From JACMLD01 sp040007355 (GTDB lineage: Bacteria > Bacteroidota > Bacteroidia > Chitinophagales > Chitinophagaceae): a stretch of DNA of 56,708 nt. Position numbers and translations under genes: made by a program. Numbering within the stretch: position 1 is the stretch's first letter; every line of letters starts with the position of its first letter. This document shows positions 27,006 to 35,856 of the stretch, piece by piece. Under the pieces are notes generated by a model. That model did no database searches and had not been told where the DNA came from. It saw only the letters and a list, made by a program, of their open reading frames with translations. The stretch is from contig JBDTVE010000102.1 in assembly GCA_040007355.1 (NCBI GenBank), positions 1 through 56,708 of the forward strand, in the 5' to 3' direction.

Positions 27006-28175
27006 ATGGCAACGACCGGCAAATCAATAAACGCTCACTGCTTGAAAGGTATCCTTGTTATCTTTACCTGTATGGCCATAATGAATCTACAGGCGCAATA
27101 CACCGTAAAACTTGTGATAACCGCATTGCCGGAAAAGCCTGCAACAGACACCATTTATATTGCCGGTAATTTCAATAGCTGGAACCCGCAGGACGAAACC
27201 TTTCTCTTGCAGAAGGATAAAAACGGGCATTTCTTCCTGGAGATTAAAGATGTGGCGCCCGATTCTTATGAATTCAAATTTACACGCGGCAGCTGGAACA
27301 AGAGTGAAACCGATAAAAAAGGAGCTGACCTGCATAACCGGACCGTTACCATTCGTTCAGACACCACACTTCATTGCAATATAGCAGGATGGAAAGACGG
27401 ACTAGCGCAGGAAAAACAGGCTTCATCCGCTTCTGCACAGGTTTCAATAATAGATACAGCTTTTGCCCTGCCGCAGTTGGGCAGAACAAGACGTATCTGG
27501 ATATACCTGCCAAAAGGATATAACCCGGTTGCCGCTAAAAAGTATCCGGTATTGTATATGCACGACGGACAAAACCTTTTCGATGAGGCTACTTCGTTTT
27601 CGGGAGAATGGGGCATCGACGAGACAATGGATTCCACCAGTAACGCCTGCATCGTGGTGGGCATAGACCATGGTGGCCCCCGGCGTATGAATGAATACAA
27701 TCCCAACGATACCAAACAATTTGGAAAAGGAGAGGGCAGGGCTTACCTGGCTTTTATAGTTGATAACCTGAAACCGTTTATCGATAAGAATTATCGTACC
27801 CTGCCCGATAAACTGCATACCTGTATGGCCGGTAGCTCCATGGGGGGACTGATTTCTTTTTATGCGGGTCTGTACTATCCCCGCATATTTGGGGCGCTGG
27901 GCGTATTCTCGCCTTCCTTCTGGATTGCGCCGGAAATTAGTAACCAGCTAAAACAGTTGGCCCGGAAATCCACCCATGGTTCGCAATGCTACTATTTCTA
28001 TGCAGGCGGTGACGAGGGCGCTGCCCTGGCGCCGGAGATGGAGTCGGTTGCCGGCGAACTCAAACACGCTGCCGACCCGCGGATACTAACAATTGTAAAC
28101 CCCGGTGGCAAACACAACGAGCCTGCCTGGAGCGCAGTCTTCCCCGCGTTCTATAAATGGGTCTTTAGTGAGTAG
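27006..28175 (+). CDS. Exported esterase with N-terminal glycogen-binding-like domain
   Basis: 390 residues from ATG 27006 (a GTG at 27000 is the alternative). A signal peptide ends near LQAQYT. Residues about 35-130 resemble a CBM48/AMPK-type glycogen-binding domain (TIYIAGNFNSWNPQDETFLL, YEFKFTRGSW). The C-terminal half is an Esterase_D-like alpha/beta hydrolase with YPVLYMHDGQNLFDE, nucleophile Ser278 in GSSMGG and His370 in PGGKHNEPAW. It likely cleaves esters on carbohydrates, siderophores or similar substrates in the periplasm or outside. It follows dapA closely, but the pathways are unrelated. Confidence 0.85.
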   Translation: MATTGKSINAHCLKGILVIFTCMAIMNLQAQYTVKLVITALPEKPATDTIYIAGNFNSWNPQDETFLLQKDKNGHFFLEIKDVAPDSYEFKFTRGSWNKSETDKKGADLHNRTVTIRSDTTLHCNIAGWKDGLAQEKQASSASAQVSIIDTAFALPQLGRTRRIWIYLPKGYNPVAAKKYPVLYMHDGQNLFDEATSFSGEWGIDETMDSTSNACIVVGIDHGGPRRMNEYNPNDTKQFGKGEGRAYLAFIVDNLKPFIDKNYRTLPDKLHTCMAGSSMGGLISFYAGLYYPRIFGALGVFSPSFWIAPEISNQLKQLARKSTHGSQCYYFYAGGDEGAALAPEMESVAGELKHAADPRILTIVNPGGKHNEPAWSAVFPAFYKWVFSE

Positions 28176-28233
28176 TTGATATTGAGTAGTCAGTAAGCAA
28201 TTGTCAATAGTCGGTAAATTCGGACTTAGTCTT

Positions 28234-29133
28234 TTAAACTTTATAGGTAACACCTTCCAGCGCCAGTTCAGTCTGGGGAAAGATGGTTCTGGCTTCCGTT
28301 TCAAACTCATGCAATACTTCGTATTTGCTGCTGAAATGGCCAATGAGCAACCGGCCCACACCGGCTTTTAGTGCAATGGTTGCAGCCTGCTCCGTGGTAC
28401 AATGAAAGCGTTTCGAGGCACGGTCGGCCAGGTCCTTCAGATAGGTGGTTTCGTGGTACAAGAGGTTAGCGCCCTGTACTTTTTCAATAATGCGCTCATC
28501 GTACATGGTATCTGCACTGTAGGCATAGCTGAGCGGGGCAGGCGCCGCTTGAGTAACTAGCTCATTTTTTACCACTAACCCCGTTGGCGCGGTATAATCT
28601 TCACCCGATTTTAAGCGGTCATAAAACACCGCCGGCACCCCCATTTCAGCGGCTTTTTGCGGGTTAACACGGCGTGGTGCACGCACCTGTTCAAACCGGA
28701 AACCCCAGCACGGAATGCGGTGGCTTACTTTAAAACATTGCACGTTGAATTTATCCGCCGCGACCATTAATCCCTCTGTTAAAGCATGAAAATGAAGTTT
28801 GAAAGGCAGGGCTGTATCAGCAACTTTCAGTTGCATATCTATCAGTTCTTTCAGGGGGGCGGGCGCATAGAGGTGCATATCGTGCTCGCGCCCCAGCAAA
28901 CCCATGCTGGTGATAAGGCCAATCAGCCCAAAATAATGGTCGCCATGCAGGTGGGAAATAAAAATATGGTTGATACGGCTGCGGCGTATTCGGTATTTGG
29001 CCATCTGCATCTGGGTACCCTCGCCGCAATCCACCAGGAATAAATGGTCGTCCAGCGTCACCACCTGGGCCGTGGGATGACGGTCGAAAGCCGGTAAGGC
29101 AGAGTTATTTCCAAGTATGGTGACAGCCAGCAT
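28234..29133 (-). CDS. rnz: Ribonuclease Z (tRNA 3'-end endonuclease)
   Basis: 299 residues. Metallo-beta-lactamase fold with LGNNSALPAFDRHPTAQVV, the zinc motif SHLHGDHYFGL (His61, His63, Asp65, His66), the middle SHRIPCWGFRFE, and the C-terminal YHETTYL and IGHFSSKYE of the long rnz type. It removes the 3' trailer of tRNA precursors. A -7 element (minus strand, 29163-29170) lies 29 nt before the start codon. Convergent with the esterase. Confidence 0.95.
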   Translation of the reverse strand: MLAVTILGNNSALPAFDRHPTAQVVTLDDHLFLVDCGEGTQMQMAKYRIRRSRINHIFISHLHGDHYFGLIGLITSMGLLGREHDMHLYAPAPLKELIDMQLKVADTALPFKLHFHALTEGLMVAADKFNVQCFKVSHRIPCWGFRFEQVRAPRRVNPQKAAEMGVPAVFYDRLKSGEDYTAPTGLVVKNELVTQAAPAPLSYAYSADTMYDERIIEKVQGANLLYHETTYLKDLADRASKRFHCTTEQAATIALKAGVGRLLIGHFSSKYEVLHEFETEARTIFPQTELALEGVTYKV

Positions 29134-29162
29134 AATGTATTTGAGATAGAATCAACAGGCAA

Positions 29163-29170
29163 CAAAAATA
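29163..29170 (-). promoter_or_regulatory. -7 element (TATTTTTG on minus strand) of rnz
   Basis: The plus strand reads CAAAAATA, matching TAnnTTTG on the coding strand, with a leader of about 23 nt to the rnz ATG. Confidence 0.5.
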
Positions 29171-29256
29171 ATAAAGCGGCCTAAATAACGGTGTTCCCCT
29201 ACCGATATTTTTAGAGCGAGACAAATTTTTAAGATGGTTGCTGCTTTATAAGCTAA

Positions 29257-29425
29257 AATAGCTGCCAGGGCGCTGCACTTACGATATTATTAAAATATCT
29301 AATGGCTCTGTAAAAACCGAATCCCCGGGGATAGTGTTTGCGAAGAAGACATTCGGGGAGAACAGCAGTCAATGATATGGGGCTGGTTGAGCAATGATTT
29401 CCCCACAAATAGCTGCCGCGGCGCT
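29257..29425. repeat. Pair of 18-bp direct repeats between rnz and the STAS gene
   Basis: AATAGCTGCCAGGGCGCT (29257-29274) and AATAGCTGCCGCGGCGCT (29408-29425) differ at two positions. The second copy abuts the stop codon of the STAS gene. The 290 bp gap holds no gene. Confidence 0.5.
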
Positions 29426-29824
29426 TTAGCCTTTAAGACTAAACTGGGGATCGTCGCTATCCATTAATTCTCGTTCAATTTCCTCCATTTGAATGATATC
29501 CCAGGCCTCACTTTCTGTGGGCGTATGATTCAATAGCTCCAGAAGTCCAGTCCTGTCTAAAGATTGTTCCAACCCAGGTTGCAAACCACATACAACAAAT
29601 GATGCATTATGTTCATAAAAAACCTGTTGTATTTTTACAAGGGATTCAGCAGCAGCGTCGTCCATGGTTTGGATGTCTTTACAATTCAGGATTACATTTT
29701 TGACATTGTTTTTGAGGTATGGCTGCAGTGATTCTTCCAGTTCCGCTGTCATATTAGCAGCAATTGACGGTTCGCCGATGGTAATGACATGGAATTTTTC
29801 TTTGGTATCTGTTTTGACGTTCAT
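29426..29824 (-). CDS. STAS-domain protein without the usual phosphoacceptor serine
   Basis: 132 residues. A STAS fold is suggested by VKNVILNCKDIQTMDDAAAE followed by an amphipathic helix, FVVCGLQPGLEQSLDRTGLL and a C-terminal acidic tail. In anti-sigma factor antagonists the central motif is D-S-S/T; here it reads M-D-D-A, so the phosphorylated Ser/Thr is replaced by Asp. It could be a constitutively 'phosphorylated-like' form or a STAS protein with another role. It is a lone gene, divergent from clpC across 165 bp. Confidence 0.7.
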   Translation of the reverse strand: MNVKTDTKEKFHVITIGEPSIAANMTAELEESLQPYLKNNVKNVILNCKDIQTMDDAAAESLVKIQQVFYEHNASFVVCGLQPGLEQSLDRTGLLELLNHTPTESEAWDIIQMEEIERELMDSDDPQFSLKG

Positions 29825-29989
29825 AATACTTACAAAATAGTTCTTACAATTTAAAGCTTGTTAAAAACGTTTACAAACGGGAACTTTTACGCTTAATAAC
29901 CGTATTGGTGAATAAGTAGTATACGCCGCAAGCGGCACATGAGTCAAAAATATTCGTTATTATTGTATCACCCATAAATCCTGGAGAAC

Positions 29990-32515
29990 ATGGACAATAA
30001 TTTTTCAGCACAAGTAAAGGAAATTATCTCGTACAGCAGGGAAGAAGCATTACGTCTTGGCAATGACTTTATAGGCACAGAACATCTGTTGCTGGGGTTA
30101 ATCCGTGAGGGAGATAATACAGCTATCCGCATTCTTAAAAGCTTTAACGTGGATTTGTATGAGTTGCGGAAAGAGATAGAACTGGCGGTAAAAGACAAGA
30201 CAGGGAAAAACATCGCAAATATTAACAGCCTGCCACTTACAAAACAGGCAGAGAAAGTTATACGCGTTACGGTACTGGAGGCAAAGGCACTCAAAAGTAC
30301 AACGGTGGAAACAGAACACCTGATGCTTTCCATCCTCAAGAACAAAGAAAACATTGCTACACAAATTTTAAATCAGTTTGAAGTGGACTACGATTTATTC
30401 AGGAATGAGCTGGGCATCGCCAAAGGCAGTGACACACGCAGTGAATATTCAGAAGAAGGGGACGATGAATTTGATGAAGAAAAAAAATATGCGCAGCAGA
30501 AATCAAAGGCCGCAGGCGCTGCCAAAAGCAAAACACCGGTGCTGGATAATTTTGGCCGCGATATTACCCGGCTGGCAGAAAACGGCTCACTTGATCCCAT
30601 TGTGGGCAGAGAAGAGGAAATTGAACGGGTATCTCAAATTCTTTCCAGGCGTAAAAAGAACAACCCCATCCTGATTGGAGAACCCGGCGTGGGTAAAACA
30701 GCCATCGTGGAGGGCCTTGCGCTCCGTATCGTTCAAAGAAAAGTATCACGGGTTTTGTTTGATAAAAGAGTGGTTAGTCTTGATCTGGCGGCCCTGGTAG
30801 CAGGCACCAAATACCGCGGACAGTTTGAAGAAAGGATGAAGGCTATAATGAATGAACTGGAAAAAAATCGCGATGTGATCCTGTTCATAGATGAGATACA
30901 TACCATTGTAGGGGCAGGTGGCGCTAGCGGTTCACTGGATGCCAGCAATATCTTTAAACCGGCCCTGGCCCGCGGCGAACTGCAGTGCATAGGCGCGTCT
31001 ACCCTGGATGAATACCGGATGTATATTGAAAAAGACGGAGCCCTTGACAGGCGTTTCCAGAAAGTAATGGTGGACCCGCCAAGTGTAGATGAGACCATTC
31101 AGATACTAACTAATATCCAGAGTAAATACGAGGATTTTCATAATGTCATCTACTCACCCGAGGCCATTGACGCCTGCGTGAAATTAAGCGACCGGTACAT
31201 GACCGACCGGCTTTTACCCGATAAAGCCATAGATGTGCTGGATGAAGTAGGTGCCCGCGTGCATTTGAAAAATATCAATGTGCCGCAGGATGTGGTTGAC
31301 CTGGAAAAGAAAATTGAAGACGTTAAAAATGAAAAAAATAAGGTTGTAAAAAGCCAGAAATTTGAAGAAGCTGCATCGCTCCGCGATACGGAAAAACGCC
31401 TGGCCGAAGAACTGGAGAAAGCCAAAAATCATTGGGAAGAAGAAAGCAAACACAAACGTTATCCCATAGACGAAGACGCAATAGCGGAAGTGGTAAGCAT
31501 GATGACAGGCATACCCGTAAAACGCATGGTGCAGGCTGAAACAGATAAGCTGAAGAAGATGAATGAAGATATGAGGGGCATGGTGGTAGGACAGGATGAG
31601 GCTATTTCAAAAGTGGTAAAAGCCATCCAGCGAAACAGGGTAGGACTAAAAGATCCCAAAAAACCCATTGGTACCTTTATATTCCTGGGTCCCACCGGTG
31701 TGGGCAAAACAGAGCTGGCAAGGGCATTGGCCAGGTACATGTTCGACAGCGAAGATTCGTTGATACGCATTGATATGAGCGAATACATGGAAAAATTCAC
31801 GGTAAGCCGTTTAATTGGAGCGCCTCCGGGCTATGTAGGTTACGAGGAAGGCGGTCAGCTAACGGAAAAGGTGCGACGTAAACCTTACAGCGTTATTTTG
31901 CTGGACGAAATTGAAAAAGCTCACCCGGATATCTACAATATACTCTTGCAGGTACTGGATGACGGGCAATTGACCGATGGCCTTGGAAGAAAGATCGATT
32001 TTAAAAACACGCTGATCATCATGACTTCCAACATCGGCGTACGCCAGCTCAAAGATTTTGGTGAAGGAGTTGGTTTTGCCACCGCTTCCAGGGTGCAGAA
32101 TGCCGAGGAAAACAATAAAGCAGTAATAGAAAAAGCGTTGAAACGTACTTTTTCCCCTGAGTTTTTAAATAGGATTGACGATGTGGTGGTGTTTAATTCA
32201 CTTGATAAGACTCATATCTTTAATATCATTGATATCCTGATGAAGGGCGTGCTGAAAAGATTGGCCATACTCGGTTTCAGTCTTGAGCTCTCAGAAGACG
32301 CGAAGACCTTTATTGCAGACAAGGGATATGATTCACAATTTGGGGCAAGACCGCTTCACCGCGCAATCCAGAAATACCTGGAAGACCCGCTGGCGGAAGA
32401 GATACTGAATATGAGTATCAAGAACGGGGATATTTTAATAGCCAACCTGGACAAGGAAAATTCAAAAATTAAGTTTTCACTGAAAGAAAAGGAAACAGAA
32501 AAATCACAAGCCTGA
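29990..32515 (+). CDS. clpC: ClpC-type AAA+ protease ATPase subunit
   Basis: 841 residues. Two N-terminal Clp repeats (about 5-145, GTEHLLLGLIREGDNTA), first AAA+ domain with GEPGVGKT (from residue 230), a UVR-like coiled-coil middle segment (SQKFEEAASLRDTEKRLAEE), second AAA+ domain with GPTGVGKT (from residue 567), and a C-terminal ClpB-D2 domain. Together with ClpP it unfolds and degrades proteins. A good ribosome-binding site (GGAGAA) precedes the ATG, with a near-consensus TATTATTG at 29958. It ends at a strong terminator at 32541. Confidence 0.95.
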   Translation: MDNNFSAQVKEIISYSREEALRLGNDFIGTEHLLLGLIREGDNTAIRILKSFNVDLYELRKEIELAVKDKTGKNIANINSLPLTKQAEKVIRVTVLEAKALKSTTVETEHLMLSILKNKENIATQILNQFEVDYDLFRNELGIAKGSDTRSEYSEEGDDEFDEEKKYAQQKSKAAGAAKSKTPVLDNFGRDITRLAENGSLDPIVGREEEIERVSQILSRRKKNNPILIGEPGVGKTAIVEGLALRIVQRKVSRVLFDKRVVSLDLAALVAGTKYRGQFEERMKAIMNELEKNRDVILFIDEIHTIVGAGGASGSLDASNIFKPALARGELQCIGASTLDEYRMYIEKDGALDRRFQKVMVDPPSVDETIQILTNIQSKYEDFHNVIYSPEAIDACVKLSDRYMTDRLLPDKAIDVLDEVGARVHLKNINVPQDVVDLEKKIEDVKNEKNKVVKSQKFEEAASLRDTEKRLAEELEKAKNHWEEESKHKRYPIDEDAIAEVVSMMTGIPVKRMVQAETDKLKKMNEDMRGMVVGQDEAISKVVKAIQRNRVGLKDPKKPIGTFIFLGPTGVGKTELARALARYMFDSEDSLIRIDMSEYMEKFTVSRLIGAPPGYVGYEEGGQLTEKVRRKPYSVILLDEIEKAHPDIYNILLQVLDDGQLTDGLGRKIDFKNTLIIMTSNIGVRQLKDFGEGVGFATASRVQNAEENNKAVIEKALKRTFSPEFLNRIDDVVVFNSLDKTHIFNIIDILMKGVLKRLAILGFSLELSEDAKTFIADKGYDSQFGARPLHRAIQKYLEDPLAEEILNMSIKNGDILIANLDKENSKIKFSLKEKETEKSQA

Positions 32516-32540
32516 TAATTTGTTCAGTTTAAAAAATAGA

Positions 32541-32570
32541 TGCCGGCACCCTGGGTGCCGGCATTTTTTA
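32541..32570 (+). terminator. Rho-independent terminator after clpC
   Basis: TGCCGGCACC-CTG-GGTGCCGGCA, a perfect 10-bp stem with a 3-nt loop, followed by six T. A second, T-less inverted repeat (GGTACCG/CGGTACC) follows at about 32574-32594. Confidence 0.9.
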
Positions 32571-32665
32571 TTGGGTACCGCAGGTGCCGGTACCAGGCAA
32601 CCTGTTAAAAACTTCATGGTATTGTTCGATGTTTTTTGCATTTTTGCTGAAACATTCACAGCTTC

Positions 32666-33352
32666 ATGTCTCCAGCAAAAAAAATAATTATTACCATAGA
32701 CGGATGGTCATCCTGCGGCAAAAGCACCCTTGCCAAACAACTTTCAAAGGAACTGGGCTACACGTACATTGACAGTGGCGCCATGTACCGGGCCATTACT
32801 TTATATTTTCTTCGCAACCATATAGACTGGACCAGCAAAAAACGGGTGGAAGATGCCTTAAAGAATATAACGCTGGAGTTCAGGGCCAGTCTTAAGAGCG
32901 GGCAGACCGAGATTTACCTGAATGAAGAAAACGTGGAATATGTTATCAGGGACCTGGTGGTAGCAGAAAAAGTAAGCGAGGTGGCGGCTATTAAAGAAGT
33001 AAGGAGTTTTGCCGTGGCACAGCAACATGCCATGGGCCGGAAGAAAGCTATTGTAATGGATGGAAGGGATATTGGCACGGTGGTATTCCCCAAAGCGGCG
33101 CTAAAGATCTTTATGACGGCCGATATCGCCATCCGTGTAGAACGCCGGTTTAAGGAACTATACGAGAAAAACCCCAATATAACCATTGAAGAAGTAAAGG
33201 ATAACCTTGAAATGCGGGATTATATTGATTCGCATCGCGCCATCAGCCCGTTACGCAAGGCAGATGACGCAATAGAATTGGACAATTCCAATATCGGTAT
33301 AAAAGAACAATTGGAATTGGTCAAAAAATTGGTAAAAGAACGGTTGCAATAA
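32666..33352 (+). CDS. cmk: Cytidylate kinase
   Basis: 228 residues. P-loop IDGWSSCGKST (Gly13-Thr21), TYIDSGAMYRAITLYFLR, the CMP-binding MDGRDIGTVVFPKAALKIFM and RRFKELYEKNPNITIEEV with the lid region following, ending DYIDSHRAISPLRKADDAIE. It phosphorylates CMP and dCMP. The residue before Lys in the P-loop is Gly as usual, but WSSC replaces the more common PAGS. It is a single gene between the clpC terminator and a convergent glutamine synthetase gene. Confidence 0.95.
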   Translation: MSPAKKIIITIDGWSSCGKSTLAKQLSKELGYTYIDSGAMYRAITLYFLRNHIDWTSKKRVEDALKNITLEFRASLKSGQTEIYLNEENVEYVIRDLVVAEKVSEVAAIKEVRSFAVAQQHAMGRKKAIVMDGRDIGTVVFPKAALKIFMTADIAIRVERRFKELYEKNPNITIEEVKDNLEMRDYIDSHRAISPLRKADDAIELDNSNIGIKEQLELVKKLVKERLQ

Positions 33353-33371
33353 ATACATCCGTGCATCCGTA

Positions 33372-33440
33372 GAGACGCCATGCATGGCGTCTCCGCGGAT
33401 AGCGTCTCCGCGGATAGCGTCTCCGCGCACGGCGTCCATG
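33372..33440. repeat. 22-bp perfect palindrome followed by 15-bp tandem repeats
   Basis: GAGACGCC-ATGCAT-GGCGTCTC (33372-33393) is fully palindromic. Overlapping it, the unit GCGTCTCCGCGGATA occurs twice exactly (33387-33401, 33402-33416), once as GCGTCTCCGCGCACG (33417-33431), and as a truncated GCGTCCATG. It lies between the convergent cmk and type III glutamine synthetase genes and resembles dispersed intergenic palindromes rather than a gene. Confidence 0.75.
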
Positions 33441-33474
33441 TGTTAATCAAATCGAAAAGCGGGTAATCCAAATA

Positions 33475-35667
33475 TTACCGTAAAAAAAGCATTTCGCGGT
33501 ATTTAGGCAATAACCAGGTCTCGTCATCCACTAGCAACTCCAGTTTATCTACATGGTAGCGGATGGTATCAAAAAATGGTTCTTTCACCTGGCTTTCATA
33601 GGCAATGGCCCGGGTGCGGGTACTGTCTATGGCGTTGGCTATCTTGCGGGCTTCGATCATTTTTTCTACCAGCTCGCTTATCTTGCTGATGTGTTCGGCA
33701 ATCTTTTCCAGTATCTGTTTCTGGTTGGCATAACTGCTTTCTTTCAGCCCTATGTCTTTCAGCCCTTTAATATTTGCAATGAGGATGTTCTGGTATTTAA
33801 CAGCGGCGGGAAGAATATGACTGGTGCACAACTCGCCCATAATACGTGCTTCAATCTGCACTTTCTTGATATAATTTTCCAGCTCTATCTCGTGGCGGGC
33901 CTCTATTTCCACGTGGCTGAGCACATTGTTGTTTTCAAACAATTGGATGGATTTGGGCGTCACCAGCGCATCCAGTGCCAGGGGCGTGGTTCGTACATTG
34001 GCAAGGCCTCTTTTGTGGGCTTCTTTTTGCCATTCCTGGCTGTAGCCATCGCCTTCAAACAATATTTTTTCGCTGCTGACAATGTATTCGCGGATGACGT
34101 GCATGATGGCGATTTCTTTTTTCTCGCCCTTGTCAATCAATGCGTCAACTTCCTGTTTAAAATTTTTGAGGGTCTCTGCCATGATGCAGTTAAGAATGGT
34201 CATGGCCGTAGCGCAGTTGGCGGACGAACCCACGGCGCGGAACTCAAATTTATTTCCGGTAAAGGCAAACGGTGAAGTGCGGTTGCGGTCGGTGTTATCC
34301 AGCAACAGTTCCGGGATGCTCCTGTGCAGATCCAGTTTTAGGATGGCTTCGTCCTGTTCGTCAAATTTATCACCCACGCGTTCTTTTACATCCTGCAAAA
34401 CCTTGCTGAGGTATTGCCCAATAAATACGGAGATGATGGCGGGGGGTGCTTCGTTGGCGCCCAGGCGGTGGTCGTTACCGGCGGAGGCAATGGAGGCGCG
34501 CAGGATATCGGCATAGTCATGCACGGCCTTAATGCTGTTTACAAAGAAAGTAAGGAACATGAAATTGGTCTTTGGTGTTTTGCCGGGCGCCAGCAAATTC
34601 ACCCCCGTGTCGGTAGCCATGCTCCAGTTATTGTGTTTACCGCTTCCATTGATACCGGCAAATGGTTTTTCATGAAACAGCACACGCAGTTTATGACGGC
34701 GTGCAACACGGTCCATGATATCCATTAATAAAATATTATGGTCAACCGCTACGCTTACTTCTTCATAAATAGGAGCGCATTCAAACTGCGCGGGTGCCAC
34801 CTCGTTATGGCGGGTTCTCAGCGGAATGCCCAGTTTATAGGCTTCTTCTTCAAAATCGCGCATAAAAGCGTATATCCTTTCCGGTATGGAACCAAAATAA
34901 TGGTCTTCCAATTGCTGGCCTTTGGCAGACGCATGCCCAAACACGGTACGGCCGCTGACCACCAGGTCGGGGCGGGCGTTTACAAAAGATTCATCAATAA
35001 CAAAATATTCCTGTTCCCAGCCAAGGGTGGCGCTTACCTTGGTTACATTCTTATCAAAATAGTTGGCCACTTCCACCGCCGATTTGTTCAGCGCTTCCAG
35101 TGATTTCAGCAGGGGCGCTTTATTGTCGAGGCTTTCGCCGGTATAGGAAACAAAGATGGTGGGGATACACAGGGTTTTGCCGTTGCCGATTTCCATGATA
35201 AAAGCAGGCGAAGAAGGGTCCCAGGCTGTATACCCTCTTGCCTCAAAAGTAGCACGGATGCCACCGCTCGGAAAGGAGGAAGCATCGGGTTCCTGTTGTA
35301 TCAATGCGGCGCTGTCAAATTCTTCCATGGGGGTGCCATCGCTTTTTATGGTAAAAAAGGAATCATGTTTTTCCGCGGTGGCGCCGGTAAGCGGCTGAAA
35401 CCAATGTGTAAAATGGGTAACACCCCGACTTTCGGCCCATTGCCGTATACCGGATGCTATCTGGTTGGCAACGGCGCGGTCAATTTTTTTCCCGTTTTTG
35501 CTGGAGGCGACCAGGCTTTTGTAAGCCTCCTCGCTCAGGAAAGCACGGGCAGTTTTAAGCGTAAAAACATTCTGGCCGAAAATGGCGGTTACTTTCGTGG
35601 AGGCCTCAACGGTAGCGATATTGGTATTGTACGTAATATTGTTGAGCGCTTTAAATCGTAATGACAT
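33475..35667 (-). CDS. glnN: Glutamine synthetase type III
   Basis: 730 residues, the length of GSIII. Family marks include FGQNVFTLKTARAFLSEEAY at the N-terminus, THFTHWFQPLTGATAEKHDS, GWEQEYFVID, RHNEVAPAQFECAPIYE, FHEKPFAGINGSGKHNNWSM, and NRTSPFAFTGNKFEFRAVGS. It makes glutamine from glutamate and ammonium with ATP. It follows the type II gene on the same strand after 189 bp, separated by that gene's terminator, and its own promoter region carries an inverted repeat (35695-35713). Confidence 0.95.
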   Translation of the reverse strand: MSLRFKALNNITYNTNIATVEASTKVTAIFGQNVFTLKTARAFLSEEAYKSLVASSKNGKKIDRAVANQIASGIRQWAESRGVTHFTHWFQPLTGATAEKHDSFFTIKSDGTPMEEFDSAALIQQEPDASSFPSGGIRATFEARGYTAWDPSSPAFIMEIGNGKTLCIPTIFVSYTGESLDNKAPLLKSLEALNKSAVEVANYFDKNVTKVSATLGWEQEYFVIDESFVNARPDLVVSGRTVFGHASAKGQQLEDHYFGSIPERIYAFMRDFEEEAYKLGIPLRTRHNEVAPAQFECAPIYEEVSVAVDHNILLMDIMDRVARRHKLRVLFHEKPFAGINGSGKHNNWSMATDTGVNLLAPGKTPKTNFMFLTFFVNSIKAVHDYADILRASIASAGNDHRLGANEAPPAIISVFIGQYLSKVLQDVKERVGDKFDEQDEAILKLDLHRSIPELLLDNTDRNRTSPFAFTGNKFEFRAVGSSANCATAMTILNCIMAETLKNFKQEVDALIDKGEKKEIAIMHVIREYIVSSEKILFEGDGYSQEWQKEAHKRGLANVRTTPLALDALVTPKSIQLFENNNVLSHVEIEARHEIELENYIKKVQIEARIMGELCTSHILPAAVKYQNILIANIKGLKDIGLKESSYANQKQILEKIAEHISKISELVEKMIEARKIANAIDSTRTRAIAYESQVKEPFFDTIRYHVDKLELLVDDETWLLPKYREMLFLR

Positions 35668-35694
35668 ATTGAAAATTGTTTAGCGTAAAATAAG

Positions 35695-35713
35695 ATGTTC
35701 AAAATAAGAACAT
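35695..35713 (-). promoter_or_regulatory. Candidate operator in front of the type III glutamine synthetase gene
   Basis: ATGTTC-AAAATAA-GAACAT, a perfect inverted repeat with 7-bp spacer, 28 bp before the start codon. On the coding strand it overlaps a TTATTTTG sequence that is one base from the -7 consensus, a good position for repression or activation by a dimeric regulator. Confidence 0.4.
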
Positions 35714-35802
35714 TTGAAGAATTTTTTTTTATTTTTTGATTAAAACCTTAAAAAGTACCGGTAAAACAGGCAGACCGCTGCTTTTATGGTTGCAGCAACA
35801 AA

Positions 35803-35827
35803 AATCCCCCGCTTTTCGGAGGATTTT
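35803..35827 (-). terminator. Rho-independent terminator after the type II glutamine synthetase gene
   Basis: On the minus strand AATCCTCCG-AAAAG-CGGGGGATT followed by T's, 30 bp past the stop codon. It separates the two glutamine synthetase genes into distinct transcripts. Confidence 0.8.
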
Positions 35828-35856
35828 AAAAAAATAAATGAGAGGTGTATCAAAAC

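Noticed and set aside
33387..33440. Possible CRISPR array
   Set aside because: The 15-bp units are directly contiguous with no spacers and too short for CRISPR repeats; no cas genes nearby.
33553..34275. 240-codon open frame on the plus strand
   Set aside because: Opposite the type III glutamine synthetase coding region; low-complexity aromatic composition typical of antisense frames.
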